Shown: piece after piece, positions 35,954 through 43,963 of the stretch
Layout of the letters: every line of letters begins with the position of its first letter
Position numbering within the stretch: the first letter of the stretch is position 1
Assembly: GCF_014083985.1 (NCBI RefSeq)
Contig: NZ_CP046907.1
Span: 814,501 to 878,500, forward strand
Direction: 5' to 3'
DNA: 64,000 bases
Origin: Streptomyces sp. SCUT-3
GTDB taxonomy: Bacteria; Actinomycetota; Actinomycetes; Streptomycetales; Streptomycetaceae
Notes under the pieces: generated by a model
Database searches by the model: none
What the model saw: the letters and a program-made list of their open reading frames with translations, nothing else
Told to the model about the DNA's origin: nothing
Made by a program: the position numbers and the translations under genes

Positions 35954-37764
35954 TGGGGTTCTCCTGATTCGTCGTGTACCGCGGGTGCAGCTGAGGACAC
36001 CCAGAAGCGGATGCTCTCGGTGAGCACCGCGAGAGCCAGCGCCCCGGCGAGGACCGCAAGGGCGAGGGTGAGGACGGTTCCGTGCCCGAGGGTCAGCGCG
36101 ACCACCGCGGTGACCAGCAGCGCACGTCCCTCGTGGCCGCCGATCGCCCGCACCAGCCACACCGGGGGCGCGCCGGTACCACCGCGGATGCGGTAGACCG
36201 TGTCGTAGTGATGGTAGGCGACGGCCGCAACCAGTCCGAAAGCAGCCGGTAGCGCTCCGTTCACCTCCGAGCGGGCCGCGAGCACCAGGACGGTGGTGTA
36301 CTCGGCGGTCCGGAAGAGCGGGGGCGCCAGCCAGTCCAGCCGCCCGTCGAGCGGCCGGGAGACCGCCGCGCCCGACAGGAGGGCATAGCCGCCCGCGGCC
36401 GCCACCGCCCACCACGAGCCGGTTCCGGTGAGGAGGACGGTCAGCAGCAGCGCCGCGGTTCCCGCCGCCGCCCACACCGGGGCGGGGACGGCCCGGGGGG
36501 CCGGCACGCGGGCGACCGCCGCGGCGACCGGGCCGGTGTCGGCCAGGTCCGCCAGGGCGCGGGCCGCCTCGGGGGTACGGGGGGTCCTGCGGTTCACCGA
36601 GCGCAGCACCCGGCCGGCGGTGGTGTAGCAGGCGGCCAGCGCGCCGGCGGCGAGCAGCACGGTGAAGGTGGTGCGCGGGGTGGTCAGGGCGGCCAGCACG
36701 GCGATCATCAGCCAGCGCTCGCCGATCGGCAGGACGACCATGCGGCGCAGCCACACGGTCCAGCCGACCTTGTCCAGGCGGGCGGACAGCGCAGCGGCCG
36801 GGCTCGCCCCGGGGCCCTGCGGCCCGGCGGGCCCGGGGCCGGCCCCGCCGGCGGCCGCGGCGGGGCGGTCCGCCTCGTTGAAGGAGAAGTCGACCACGTG
36901 CCGGCAGGTCTGCAGGACCATGGCGCCCAGCGCCAGCGCCCACACGTCGTCCCCGCCGCGGGCGGCGCCCAGCGCCAGGCCCGCGTAGTAGGCGTACTCC
37001 TTGGCCCGGTCGAAGGTGGCGTCCAGCCAGGCGCCCAGCTTGGAGTACTTCAGCGCGTAGCGGGCCAGCTGGCCGTCGGTGCAGTCCAGCACGAAGGAGG
37101 CCATCAGCAGCACGCCGGAGACGGCGAAGCCGGTGCGGGTGCCGGTGGCCGCGAAGCCCGCGGCGACGAGGGCGACCAGCAGGGAGGCCGTGGTGACCTG
37201 GTTGGGGGTGAAGCCCCGGCGGGCGCACCAGCGCGCCAGGTACTTCGAGTAGGGGCTGACCAGGAAGGTGGTGGTGAATCCGTCGCGGGCCTTGACCGCG
37301 CTGCGCAGCCGCACCTTCTCCCCGTCGACCGCGGCGACGGCCCCCTCCGCCTCGGCCCGGGACGGGCCGTCGGCGGGGACGCCGGCGACCAGCACGCCCA
37401 GCTCGGGGCGGCGCGGGACGACGCCCTCGGCCTCGACGAAGTCCACCAGCACGTCGGGCAGCACGGCCCCGGCGCGGACGACGGCCGCCTCCAGGGCCGG
37501 GCGGGCGACCGGGTCCACGACCAGCACGCCGGGTGCGGCGGAGGCGGTGAACCGGGGGTCGGCCAGGGTGAGCCGCAGGGCGTGCAGGTGGCCGACGAAG
37601 CGGCGGTCCACCACGGCGACGCGCCCGCGCGCGGGTGCCGCGGCGATCCGCTCGCGCAGCTCGTCGGGTCCGGCGGCCCCGACGACGTCGTAGCCCAGTG
37701 AGCGCAGGTCGTCCTCGAGCGGGGACTCCGCGACCGGGGGGCCGGTGAGGATTGCGGTCGACAG
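35950..37764 (-). CDS. DUF5941/CDP-alcohol phosphatidyltransferase fusion, CTG start
   Basis: The conserved N-terminus STAILTGPPVAESPLEDDLR and LGYDVVGAAGPDELRERIAA is in frame back to CTG 37764, which has GGGAG at proper distance; a TGA lies three codons upstream and no ATG or GTG is available before 37614. So CTG is the likely start (604 residues). The N-terminal third is a nucleotidyltransferase-like domain. The centre holds LDCTDGQLARYALKYSKLG and WLDATFDRAKEYAYY, the phosphatidyltransferase motif, and many helices. The C-terminus is the DUF5941 membrane region ending VHDESGEPQ. It begins the coupled envelope polymer operon. Confidence 0.82.
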   Translation of the reverse strand: MSTAILTGPPVAESPLEDDLRSLGYDVVGAAGPDELRERIAAAPARGRVAVVDRRFVGHLHALRLTLADPRFTASAAPGVLVVDPVARPALEAAVVRAGAVLPDVLVDFVEAEGVVPRRPELGVLVAGVPADGPSRAEAEGAVAAVDGEKVRLRSAVKARDGFTTTFLVSPYSKYLARWCARRGFTPNQVTTASLLVALVAAGFAATGTRTGFAVSGVLLMASFVLDCTDGQLARYALKYSKLGAWLDATFDRAKEYAYYAGLALGAARGGDDVWALALGAMVLQTCRHVVDFSFNEADRPAAAAGGAGPGPAGPQGPGASPAAALSARLDKVGWTVWLRRMVVLPIGERWLMIAVLAALTTPRTTFTVLLAAGALAACYTTAGRVLRSVNRRTPRTPEAARALADLADTGPVAAAVARVPAPRAVPAPVWAAAGTAALLLTVLLTGTGSWWAVAAAGGYALLSGAAVSRPLDGRLDWLAPPLFRTAEYTTVLVLAARSEVNGALPAAFGLVAAVAYHHYDTVYRIRGGTGAPPVWLVRAIGGHEGRALLVTAVVALTLGHGTVLTLALAVLAGALALAVLTESIRFWVSSAAPAVHDESGEPQ

Positions 37765-38011
37765 ACGAACTCACTCCCAAGGAATGTTCCGGGCTCCACT
37801 GCGGGCACCGGGGTTCTTCCTCGAACCACGGCGGCGCACCGCCGCCCGCGCAGCTCCCCCGATCAGGCCCGCGGGCATGTCGGGAGAGGTTATCGGATGC
37901 CCGCAGACGTGTTCACCGCCCGTTCACCGGGGCGGGCCCTGCGGCATGATCATCATGGCCGACCCCGGGCGCGGCGACAAACGGCCCCGGAGGGCCGGGA
38001 GGGGGCGGGGA

Positions 38012-38017
38012 TAGGCT
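38012..38017 (+). promoter_or_regulatory. TAGGCT -10 box of leaderless galE
   Basis: TAGGCT ends seven bases before the galE ATG at 38025, so transcription likely starts at or next to the start codon. No ribosome binding site precedes the ATG. Confidence 0.6.
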
Positions 38018-38024
38018 GCCGGGC

Positions 38025-38996
38025 ATGACATGGATGGTTACTGGGGGAGCCGGCTACATCGGGGCGCACGTGGTGCGCGAGATGACCGCCGCCGGGGAGT
38101 CCGTGGTCGTCTACGACGACCTGTCGTCGGGGTCGGCGGACCGGCTGCCCGGGGACGTCCCGCTGGTCGTCGGCTCGGTGCTGGACCGCGGGCGCCTCGA
38201 CGCCGCGATCTCGGACCACCGGGTGAGCGGCGTGGTGCACGTCGCGGCGAAGAAGCAGGTCGCCGAGTCCGTCGAGAAGCCGCTGCTGTACTACCGGGAG
38301 AACGTGCAGGGCCTGCAGACCCTGCTGGAGGCGTGCGCGGCGGCCGGGGTGGCCCGGTTCGTCTTCTCCTCCTCCGCCGCCGTCTACGGCATGCCGGACG
38401 TGGACCTGGTCACGGAGGACACCCCGTGCGCCCCGGTCAACCCCTACGGGGAGACGAAGCTGGCCGGCGAGTGGCTGGTCCGGGCTGCCGGGCGGGCCCA
38501 CGGCATCGGCACGGTCTGCCTGCGGTACTTCAACGTGGCCGGCACCGCGGCCCCCGAGCTCGCCGACACCGGGACGACCAACCTGGTGCCCGCGGTGCTG
38601 CGGCGGCTGGCCGCCGGCGAGGCCCCGGTGATCTTCGGCGACGACTACCCGACGCCGGACGGCACCTGCGTGCGCGACTACATTCACGTCTCCGACATCG
38701 CATCCGCACATCTCGCGGCGGCCGGGCGCCTCGTCCGCACCGGTGCGCAGACCGACCTGGTCCTCAACATCGGGCGCGGGGAGGGCGTCTCCGTGCGGGA
38801 GATGACCGAGCTGATCTCCGAGGTCACCGGGGGCACCGGGCCCGCGGCGGTGGTGGCCCCGCGCCGCGCGGGGGACCCGGCCCGGGTGGTCGCCTCGGCC
38901 GCGCTGATCGGCCGCGAGCTGGGCTGGTCCGCCCGCCACGGGGTGAAGGAGATGGCGGAGTCCGCCTGGGAGGCCATGAGCCGGCGCCGGGCGTGA
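38025..38996 (+). CDS. galE: UDP-glucose 4-epimerase
   Basis: The 323-residue protein starts at ATG 38025. MTWMVTGGAGYIGAHVVREM is the NAD-binding Gly motif, SGVVHVAAKKQVAESVEKPL follows, FVFSSSAAVYGMPD carries the catalytic Ser, NPYGETKLAGEWLVRAAG the Tyr-x3-Lys, and CVRDYIHVSDIASAH is typical of GalE. It interconverts UDP-glucose and UDP-galactose and may supply UDP-galactose for the envelope polymer on the opposite strand. The galE/DUF5941 gap of 260 bases holds both promoters and no other gene. Confidence 0.9.
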   Translation: MTWMVTGGAGYIGAHVVREMTAAGESVVVYDDLSSGSADRLPGDVPLVVGSVLDRGRLDAAISDHRVSGVVHVAAKKQVAESVEKPLLYYRENVQGLQTLLEACAAAGVARFVFSSSAAVYGMPDVDLVTEDTPCAPVNPYGETKLAGEWLVRAAGRAHGIGTVCLRYFNVAGTAAPELADTGTTNLVPAVLRRLAAGEAPVIFGDDYPTPDGTCVRDYIHVSDIASAHLAAAGRLVRTGAQTDLVLNIGRGEGVSVREMTELISEVTGGTGPAAVVAPRRAGDPARVVASAALIGRELGWSARHGVKEMAESAWEAMSRRRA

Positions 38997-39056
38997 TCCG
39001 CCGGGCGTGACCCGCCGCCCGGTGCACGCGGCCGGGCGCACCCGGCGGAGTGCATA

Positions 39057-39071
39057 TGACAACGGTCACCA
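39057..39071. promoter_or_regulatory. possible Fur-family (Zur-like) 7-1-7 site
   Basis: TGACAACGGTCACCA has the outline of a Fur-family 7-1-7 site with half-matching arms (TG...AC-G-GT...CA), 105 bases before the zinc exporter start. In S. coelicolor the zinc exporter zitB is known to be activated by Zur. The symmetry here is weak, so this is only a suggestion. Confidence 0.3.
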
Positions 39072-39175
39072 GTGCTGAGTTGCCCTCTTTCCTCCCCCGT
39101 TGTTCACTGGGCCGCGTCAACGGCCGCCGCCGCCCGGCTGCGGCACGTCCGGGCCCTTCGGAGAGGACGGCGGCG

Positions 39176-40120
39176 ATGGGGGCAGGTCACGCGCACGGGC
39201 ACGGCCACACGCACGGCCGGGGCCCGGGCGGCACCGCCGCGGCCGCCTACCGGGGGCGACTGGTCGCCACGCTGTGCATCACGGTCGGCATCCTCGCGGT
39301 GGAACTGGTCGGCAGCATGCTGACCGGTTCCCTGGCGCTGCTCGCCGACGCCGGCCACATGGCCACCGACGCGGCCGGCGTGGGCATGGCGCTCGTCGCG
39401 ATCCACTTCGCCTCCCGCCCCGCCGACGACCGCCGCACCTTCGGCCTCGCCCGGGCCGAGATCCTGGCCGCCGTGCTCAACGCCCTGATCCTGTTCGGCA
39501 TGGGCGGCTACATCCTGGTCGAGGGGGTGCGGCGGCTGATCGCCCCGACCGCGATCGACGCCGGCCCGACGGTCGTGGTCGCCCTGGTCGGCATGGCGGC
39601 GAACATCGTCTCGCTGGCGCTGCTGATGCGCGGGCAGCGCGAGAGCCTGAACGTGCGGGGCGCGTTCCTGGAGGTGGCGGCGGACGCGCTGGGCTCGGCC
39701 GCGGTGGTGGTCGCGGCCGTGGTGGTGATGCTGACCGGCTGGCAGCGGGCCGACCCGCTCGCCTCCCTCGCCATCGGGCTGCTGATCGTCCCGCGCACCT
39801 GGAAGCTGCTGACCGAGGCGGTGAACGTCCTGCTGGAGGCCGCCCCGAAGGACGTCGACCTGGCGCTGGTGCGCAAGCACATCCTCGGCATCGACGGGGT
39901 GGAGGACCTGCACGACCTCCACGTGTGGACCATCACCTCCGGGCGCCCGGTGCTGTCGGTGCACGTGGTGGTGAGCCCGGACGTCCTCCACGAGACCGGG
40001 TACGCCAAGCTGCTGCACGAACTGCAGGACTGCCTGGGCGGGCACTTCGACGTGGAGCACTGCACCTTCCAGCTGGAGCCGGGCGGCCACGCGGAGCACG
40101 AGGCCGGCCTCTGCCACTGA
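39176..40120 (+). CDS. cation diffusion facilitator zinc exporter (ZitB-like)
   Basis: ATG 39176 follows GGAGAGG; a longer frame from 39050 lacks such a site. The 314-residue protein opens with a His-rich metal-handling stretch (MGAGHAHGHGHTHGRG), then six helices. The metal site is LLADAGHMATDAAGVGMALV (His-x3-Asp) in helix 2 and LEVAADALGSAAVVVAAV (Asp-x3) in helix 5. The C-terminal cytoplasmic domain shows VEDLHDLHVWTITSGRPVLS and HCTFQLEPGGHAEHEAGLCH. It moves Zn2+ out in exchange for protons. The S. coelicolor equivalent (zitB) also neighbours idi. Confidence 0.88.
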   Translation: MGAGHAHGHGHTHGRGPGGTAAAAYRGRLVATLCITVGILAVELVGSMLTGSLALLADAGHMATDAAGVGMALVAIHFASRPADDRRTFGLARAEILAAVLNALILFGMGGYILVEGVRRLIAPTAIDAGPTVVVALVGMAANIVSLALLMRGQRESLNVRGAFLEVAADALGSAAVVVAAVVVMLTGWQRADPLASLAIGLLIVPRTWKLLTEAVNVLLEAAPKDVDLALVRKHILGIDGVEDLHDLHVWTITSGRPVLSVHVVVSPDVLHETGYAKLLHELQDCLGGHFDVEHCTFQLEPGGHAEHEAGLCH

Positions 40121-40147
40121 CCGCGCCGCCCACCTGCACCTGCACCT

Positions 40148-40178
40148 GGGCCGGGGCCGGGGCCGGGGCCGGGGCCGG
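40148..40178. repeat. (GGGGCC) hexanucleotide tract
   Basis: About five GGGGCC/CCGGGG units in a row lie just after the zinc exporter stop (40120). The tract could form G-quadruplex or hairpin structures and act in termination. Confidence 0.8.
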
Positions 40179-40298
40179 TCACACGATCGGACCGCGCCCT
40201 GCCCCGGTTCGATCACGCGGGCGAGGGCGGGTGAGGCACACTGGGGGCGTTTGCCGCCGAAAACGAACAGCTGCACACCGACCTCCCCAAGGATGCCC

Positions 40299-40907
40299 AT
40301 GCCGACCAGTCCTGCCCGCGGCCCCGCAGGTTCCTCGCTCACCGTCCCCTCCGACGGGGCCCCCGACGAGATCCTGCTGGAGCTGGTCGACGAGTCCGGT
40401 CGCACCGTCGGCACGGCCGAGAAGCTCTCCGCCCACCTGGCGCCGGGCATGCTGCACCGGGCGTTCTCGGTGTTCCTGTTCGACGACCGGGGCCGGTTGC
40501 TGCTGCAGCGCCGCGCGCTGGGCAAGTACCACTCCCCCGGCGTGTGGTCCAACACCTGCTGCGGGCACCCCTACCCCGGGGAGGCCCCGTTCGTCGCGGC
40601 CGCGCGCCGCACGGCCGAGGAGCTGGGCGCGGCACCCGCGGCGCTGGCCGAGGCCGGCACCGTGCGCTACAACCACCCCGACCCCGCCTCCGGCCTGGTG
40701 GAGCAGGAGTACAACCACCTGTTCGTCGGCCGGGCGCCCGCGCGGCTGCTCCCCGACCCGGAGGAGATCGAGGAGACGGCGTTCGTCACCCCCGGGGAGC
40801 TGGCCGCGCTGCGCGGGCGGGCCGTCTTCTCCGCCTGGTTCGCCACCGTGCTGGACGCGGCGCGCCCGGCCGTGCGCGAGCTGACCGGAGCCGGATCCGG
40901 CTGGTGA
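40299..40907 (+). CDS. idi: isopentenyl-diphosphate delta-isomerase, type I
   Basis: ATG 40299 is preferred over ATG 40293 because AAGGA at 40289-40293 then has proper spacing. The Nudix-like enzyme shows HRAFSVFLFDDRGRLLLQRR, KYHSPGVWSNTCCGHPYPGE (catalytic Cys), RRTAEELGAAPAAL and VEQEYNHLFVGRAPARL (catalytic Glu). It interconverts isopentenyl and dimethylallyl diphosphate. With the prenyl synthase and hpnCDE 10 kb away, it belongs to the same isoprenoid supply. Confidence 0.92.
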   Translation: MPTSPARGPAGSSLTVPSDGAPDEILLELVDESGRTVGTAEKLSAHLAPGMLHRAFSVFLFDDRGRLLLQRRALGKYHSPGVWSNTCCGHPYPGEAPFVAAARRTAEELGAAPAALAEAGTVRYNHPDPASGLVEQEYNHLFVGRAPARLLPDPEEIEETAFVTPGELAALRGRAVFSAWFATVLDAARPAVRELTGAGSGW

Positions 40908-40908
40908 G

Positions 40909-40956
40909 CCCGCGGGAACCCGGGATCCGGGGGCCCGGGTCCCGGGTTCCCGCGGG
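40909..40956. terminator. 20-base-stem terminator
   Basis: The arms 40909-40928 and 40937-40956 pair over 20 bases with one wobble (CCCGCGGGAACCCGGG...) and an eight-base GC loop, directly after the idi stop. Confidence 0.8.
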
Positions 40957-40996
40957 GACGGCCGGGGCGGCCGCCGGGCGGTGCGCGGCCCCCGGA

Positions 40997-41002
40997 TAGG
41001 CT
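40997..41002 (+). promoter_or_regulatory. TAGGCT -10 box
   Basis: TAGGCT after GGCCCCCGGA lies 75 bases before the enoyl-CoA hydratase start, which has GGAAGGAG in front. It follows the idi terminator, so the hydratase gene has its own promoter. Confidence 0.5.
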
Positions 41003-41077
41003 CCCCGCGCACGTCCGACGACCCCGGCCGCACCGCGGCCCGCACCGCGCCGCCCCCGGGCGGAAGGAGACCCCACG

Positions 41078-41860
41078 ATGCCCTCCGAGCCCGGCCTCCT
41101 GCTGGAGACCTCCGGCCGCACCGCCACGGTGACCATCAGCAACCCCGCCAAGCGCAACGCGATGACCACGGCCATGTGGCGCGCCCTGCCGCCCCTGCTG
41201 GAGCGGCTCGCCGCCGACCCGCAGGTGCGGTCCGTGGTCCTGACCGGAGCCGGGGGCACGTTCTGCGCCGGGGCGGACATCGGCTCGCTGCGGGCCTTCG
41301 CCGAGGGCTCCGCGGACGACGACCCGCAGGCCGCCGCCGTGGAGGCCGAGGAGGCCCTGGCCGCGTTCCCCAAGCCCACGCTCGCGAGCATCCGCGGTTT
41401 CTGCGTGGGCGGGGGGTGCCAGCTGGCCGCGGCGTGCGACCTGAGGTTCGCCGCGCCGGGGGCCCGCTTCGGGGTGACCCCCGCCCGGCTGGGCATCGTC
41501 TACCCGGCCTCCTCCACCCGCAGGCTCGCCTCCCTGGTCGGCCCCTCGGCCGCGAAGTACCTGCTGTACTCGGCCGAACTGGTCGACGCGGAGCGGGCCC
41601 TGCGCACCGGTCTGGTCGACGAGGTGCTGGCCGACGACGAACTGGACCGCCGTGTCGAGGAGTTCACCGGCATCCTGGCCGGACGCTCGCTGCTGACGCA
41701 GGCTGCGGCGAAGGAGTTCACCGCGCTGGCCGCGGACGGCGCGGACGACCCGGAGCGGGTCGGGGAGTGGTCCCGCACGGCCCGTGCGGCCGGCGACGCC
41801 GAGGAGGGCGTCGCCGCCTTCCTCGAACGCCGCACACCCCGCTTCACCTGGAGCGGCTGA
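41078..41860 (+). CDS. enoyl-CoA hydratase/isomerase family protein
   Basis: ATG 41078 follows CGGAAGGAG. The 260-residue crotonase-fold protein shows TVTISNPAKRNAMTTAMWRA, the oxyanion-hole GAGGTFCAGADIGSLRAF, and IRGFCVGGGCQLAAACDLRF, then FGVTPARLGIVYPASSTRRL. The usual catalytic Glu positions of true hydratases are not evident (the second is replaced within GIVYPASS), so another crotonase reaction such as isomerisation or acyl-CoA hydrolysis is possible. Monocistronic. Confidence 0.87.
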   Translation: MPSEPGLLLETSGRTATVTISNPAKRNAMTTAMWRALPPLLERLAADPQVRSVVLTGAGGTFCAGADIGSLRAFAEGSADDDPQAAAVEAEEALAAFPKPTLASIRGFCVGGGCQLAAACDLRFAAPGARFGVTPARLGIVYPASSTRRLASLVGPSAAKYLLYSAELVDAERALRTGLVDEVLADDELDRRVEEFTGILAGRSLLTQAAAKEFTALAADGADDPERVGEWSRTARAAGDAEEGVAAFLERRTPRFTWSG

Positions 41861-41926
41861 CCGGCCGGGCGGCCCCGGCGGGCGCGACTGGACAAGCGGC
41901 GCCCGGGGGCGGAATGATCCCTTGCC

Positions 41927-42571
41927 ATGGCCGACCGCTTCCCCGACATACGCCCGGAAAGCCCTGTGGCAGGGAGCGTCCTGAATCCCACACAGGTGGT
42001 CCCGGGCCCCAGGCCCGTCGAGCCCGCCGAGGCCTCGGCGGCCACTCTGATCACCGGTGAGGTCGTGGGTCCCCGCCACGCCCGCCCCTCCGGGTCCCGG
42101 CACGCCGCGGCCGGTGCCGCCGGGCTGCTCGCCGCGGGCGCCATGGCGGGACTGTCCCTGCTCAACACCTCCCAGCCGTCCGACGTCACCACCGCCCGCG
42201 AGGCCGGGGCCGCGGAAGTGGTCCCGGGCGAGGGGAGCGCCGGGGCGCCCGCCGCGCCGGCCCAGGTCCTCGCGGCCCCGGGCGACGAGCCGCTGCAGGT
42301 CGCGCAGATCCCGGCGCCCGCCGCGCCGGCGCAGGCCGCCGCAGCCCCCGCCGCCCCCGCGGCCGCACCCGCCCAGGAGGGCAACCGCGGCAGGCACGCC
42401 CGGCCGGACGGCCCCTGGGACTCCGGCGACTGGCAGGAGGCCGTGCACCGGGCGGTCAGCGCCGGCCAGCAGTACCGCGAGGAGACCGGCCGGCACCGCG
42501 GCGGCGGCCGGCACGGCGGGGGCTTCGGGCACGGGGGCTTCGGGCACGGGGGCTTCGGCGACGGTTTCTGA
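41927..42571 (+). CDS. membrane-anchored protein with His/Gly repeat tail
   Basis: The intact 214-residue protein starts at ATG 41927. A charged N-terminal part is followed by one membrane segment (AAAGAAGLLAAGAMAGLSLL). An Ala/Pro-rich linker (APAAPAQVLAAPGDEPLQ) comes next, and a C-terminus of repeating GFGHGG units (three copies) ends in GDGF. I know no domain for it. The tail resembles metal-binding or prion-like repeat tails, and the direct DNA repeat GGCTTCGGGCACGGG encodes it. It probably faces the outside. Confidence 0.7.
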   Translation: MADRFPDIRPESPVAGSVLNPTQVVPGPRPVEPAEASAATLITGEVVGPRHARPSGSRHAAAGAAGLLAAGAMAGLSLLNTSQPSDVTTAREAGAAEVVPGEGSAGAPAAPAQVLAAPGDEPLQVAQIPAPAAPAQAAAAPAAPAAAPAQEGNRGRHARPDGPWDSGDWQEAVHRAVSAGQQYREETGRHRGGGRHGGGFGHGGFGHGGFGDGF

Positions 42572-42673
42572 CCGGCTCCGGCCGGGGCCGCCGATCTCCT
42601 CTCCCCCTCCCCTTCCTTTCCGATCCCCCTCCCGCGCCGTTGCCGCCCACGGGGGCGGCGCCCGGCGCGGCCG

Positions 42674-43963
42674 TCAGCGGACGCCGCGGATCCTGCCGAC
42701 CAGGAGCCCGCCCGCAACGGTCACCGCGGCCGCCGCCACGTACAGACCCGGGTAGCCGCCGGCGTGGGCGACGACGGGCGCCGCGAGGGCCGGTGCGAGC
42801 ACCTGGGGGCCGGAGTTGGCGATGTTGATGACGCCGAGGTCCTTGGCCCGGTCGGCGGCGGCCGGGAGCACCTGGGTGACCAGGGCCTGGTCGACGGCGA
42901 GGTAGACGCCGAACCCCGCGCCGAGGACGGCGGCCGCCGCCATGACCGCGGGCCAGTCGCTGGCGAGGGCGAGCATCAGGGCCGCGGCGGCCATGACGGC
43001 GCAGCACCCCGCGACGAAGACCTTGCGGCGGCCCAGGCGGTCGGAGGCGGCACCGGCCGGGACCGCCGTGCACACCGCCGCACCGGTGTACAGCAGGGTG
43101 AGCACCAGTACACCGGTGTCCGGGTCGGCCAGGCGCACCTCGTCGGCCAGGTAGTACAGCAGGTACAGCGTCCCGAGGGCGTTGCCGAGGTTGACCAGGA
43201 AGCGGCTGAGCCACGCCCACGCGAAGTCGGGGTGGCGGCGCGGGCTCACCCACAGGACGGCCGCCGGGGCGCGCAGGCGCGGCGGCGGGCGGAGCCCGCG
43301 GGGCGGGGGCGGCTCGGGGAGGCCGAGGACGTACGGGGCGGCGAGGGCCACCGTCAGCCCGGCGACCAGCAGGTAGCCGGCCCGCACCCCGTCCACGGCC
43401 GTGGTGACGAGCAGCGCGCCGAGCACCAGGCCGAGCGGCTGCATGACGCCGGTCCAGCCGGACACCGCGGCGCGCTGCCCGAGGGGCACCCGGTCGGCGA
43501 CCGGGGCGGTCACCCCGGCGAGCATGGCGTTGAGTCCGGCCTGGGCCAGGCACCACCCGGCGGTGATCCCGGGCACGGTCTGCTGGAACGAGGTGAGGAC
43601 GAGGCCGGCGGCCCCGGCGAGCGCGCCTCCGGCGATCCACGGCCGGCGGCGTCCGAAGCGGCTCGTCGTGCGGTCGGACAGGGCGCCCGCCAGCGGGTTG
43701 GCCACCAGGGCCACCAGGGCGCCGAATCCGGTGACCCACGCCAGGGCGGACTCCTTGGACCCGGCGTCGAGGGCCGCGAGCTGCCGGGGCAGCAGGATCT
43801 GGATGGGGGTGAAGAACGCCGTGAAGACGCCCAGGTTCGCCAGCGCGAGTCCCGCGGTCCAGCGGCCGCCCACCCGTTCCCGCGGCGCGTCGGGCGCGTC
43901 GGGCGCGCCGTCGGCGGCGGGCGGCCGCGACCCTCCGCCGGGCGGGACGCGGGTGCTGCTCAC
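42674..43963 (-). CDS. MFS sugar transporter
   Basis: The start GTG 43963 overlaps the GH1 stop (GTGA). The 429-residue protein has twelve helices, with the signature ALSDRTTSRFGRRRPWIAGG in the loop after helix 2 and AASDRLGRRKVFVAGCCAV in the second half. This is the sucrose/glycoside-type branch (SLC45/GPH-like). Together with the beta-glucosidase it forms a take-up-and-cleave unit for a beta-glucoside, controlled by the divergent TetR. Confidence 0.85.
   Translation of the reverse strand: MSSTRVPPGGGSRPPAADGAPDAPDAPRERVGGRWTAGLALANLGVFTAFFTPIQILLPRQLAALDAGSKESALAWVTGFGALVALVANPLAGALSDRTTSRFGRRRPWIAGGALAGAAGLVLTSFQQTVPGITAGWCLAQAGLNAMLAGVTAPVADRVPLGQRAAVSGWTGVMQPLGLVLGALLVTTAVDGVRAGYLLVAGLTVALAAPYVLGLPEPPPPRGLRPPPRLRAPAAVLWVSPRRHPDFAWAWLSRFLVNLGNALGTLYLLYYLADEVRLADPDTGVLVLTLLYTGAAVCTAVPAGAASDRLGRRKVFVAGCCAVMAAAALMLALASDWPAVMAAAAVLGAGFGVYLAVDQALVTQVLPAAADRAKDLGVINIANSGPQVLAPALAAPVVAHAGGYPGLYVAAAAVTVAGGLLVGRIRGVR

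Noticed and set aside
39104-40555. Minus-strand frame opposite the zinc exporter and idi
   Set aside because: Gln/His/Val-rich shadow of the real genes on the other strand.
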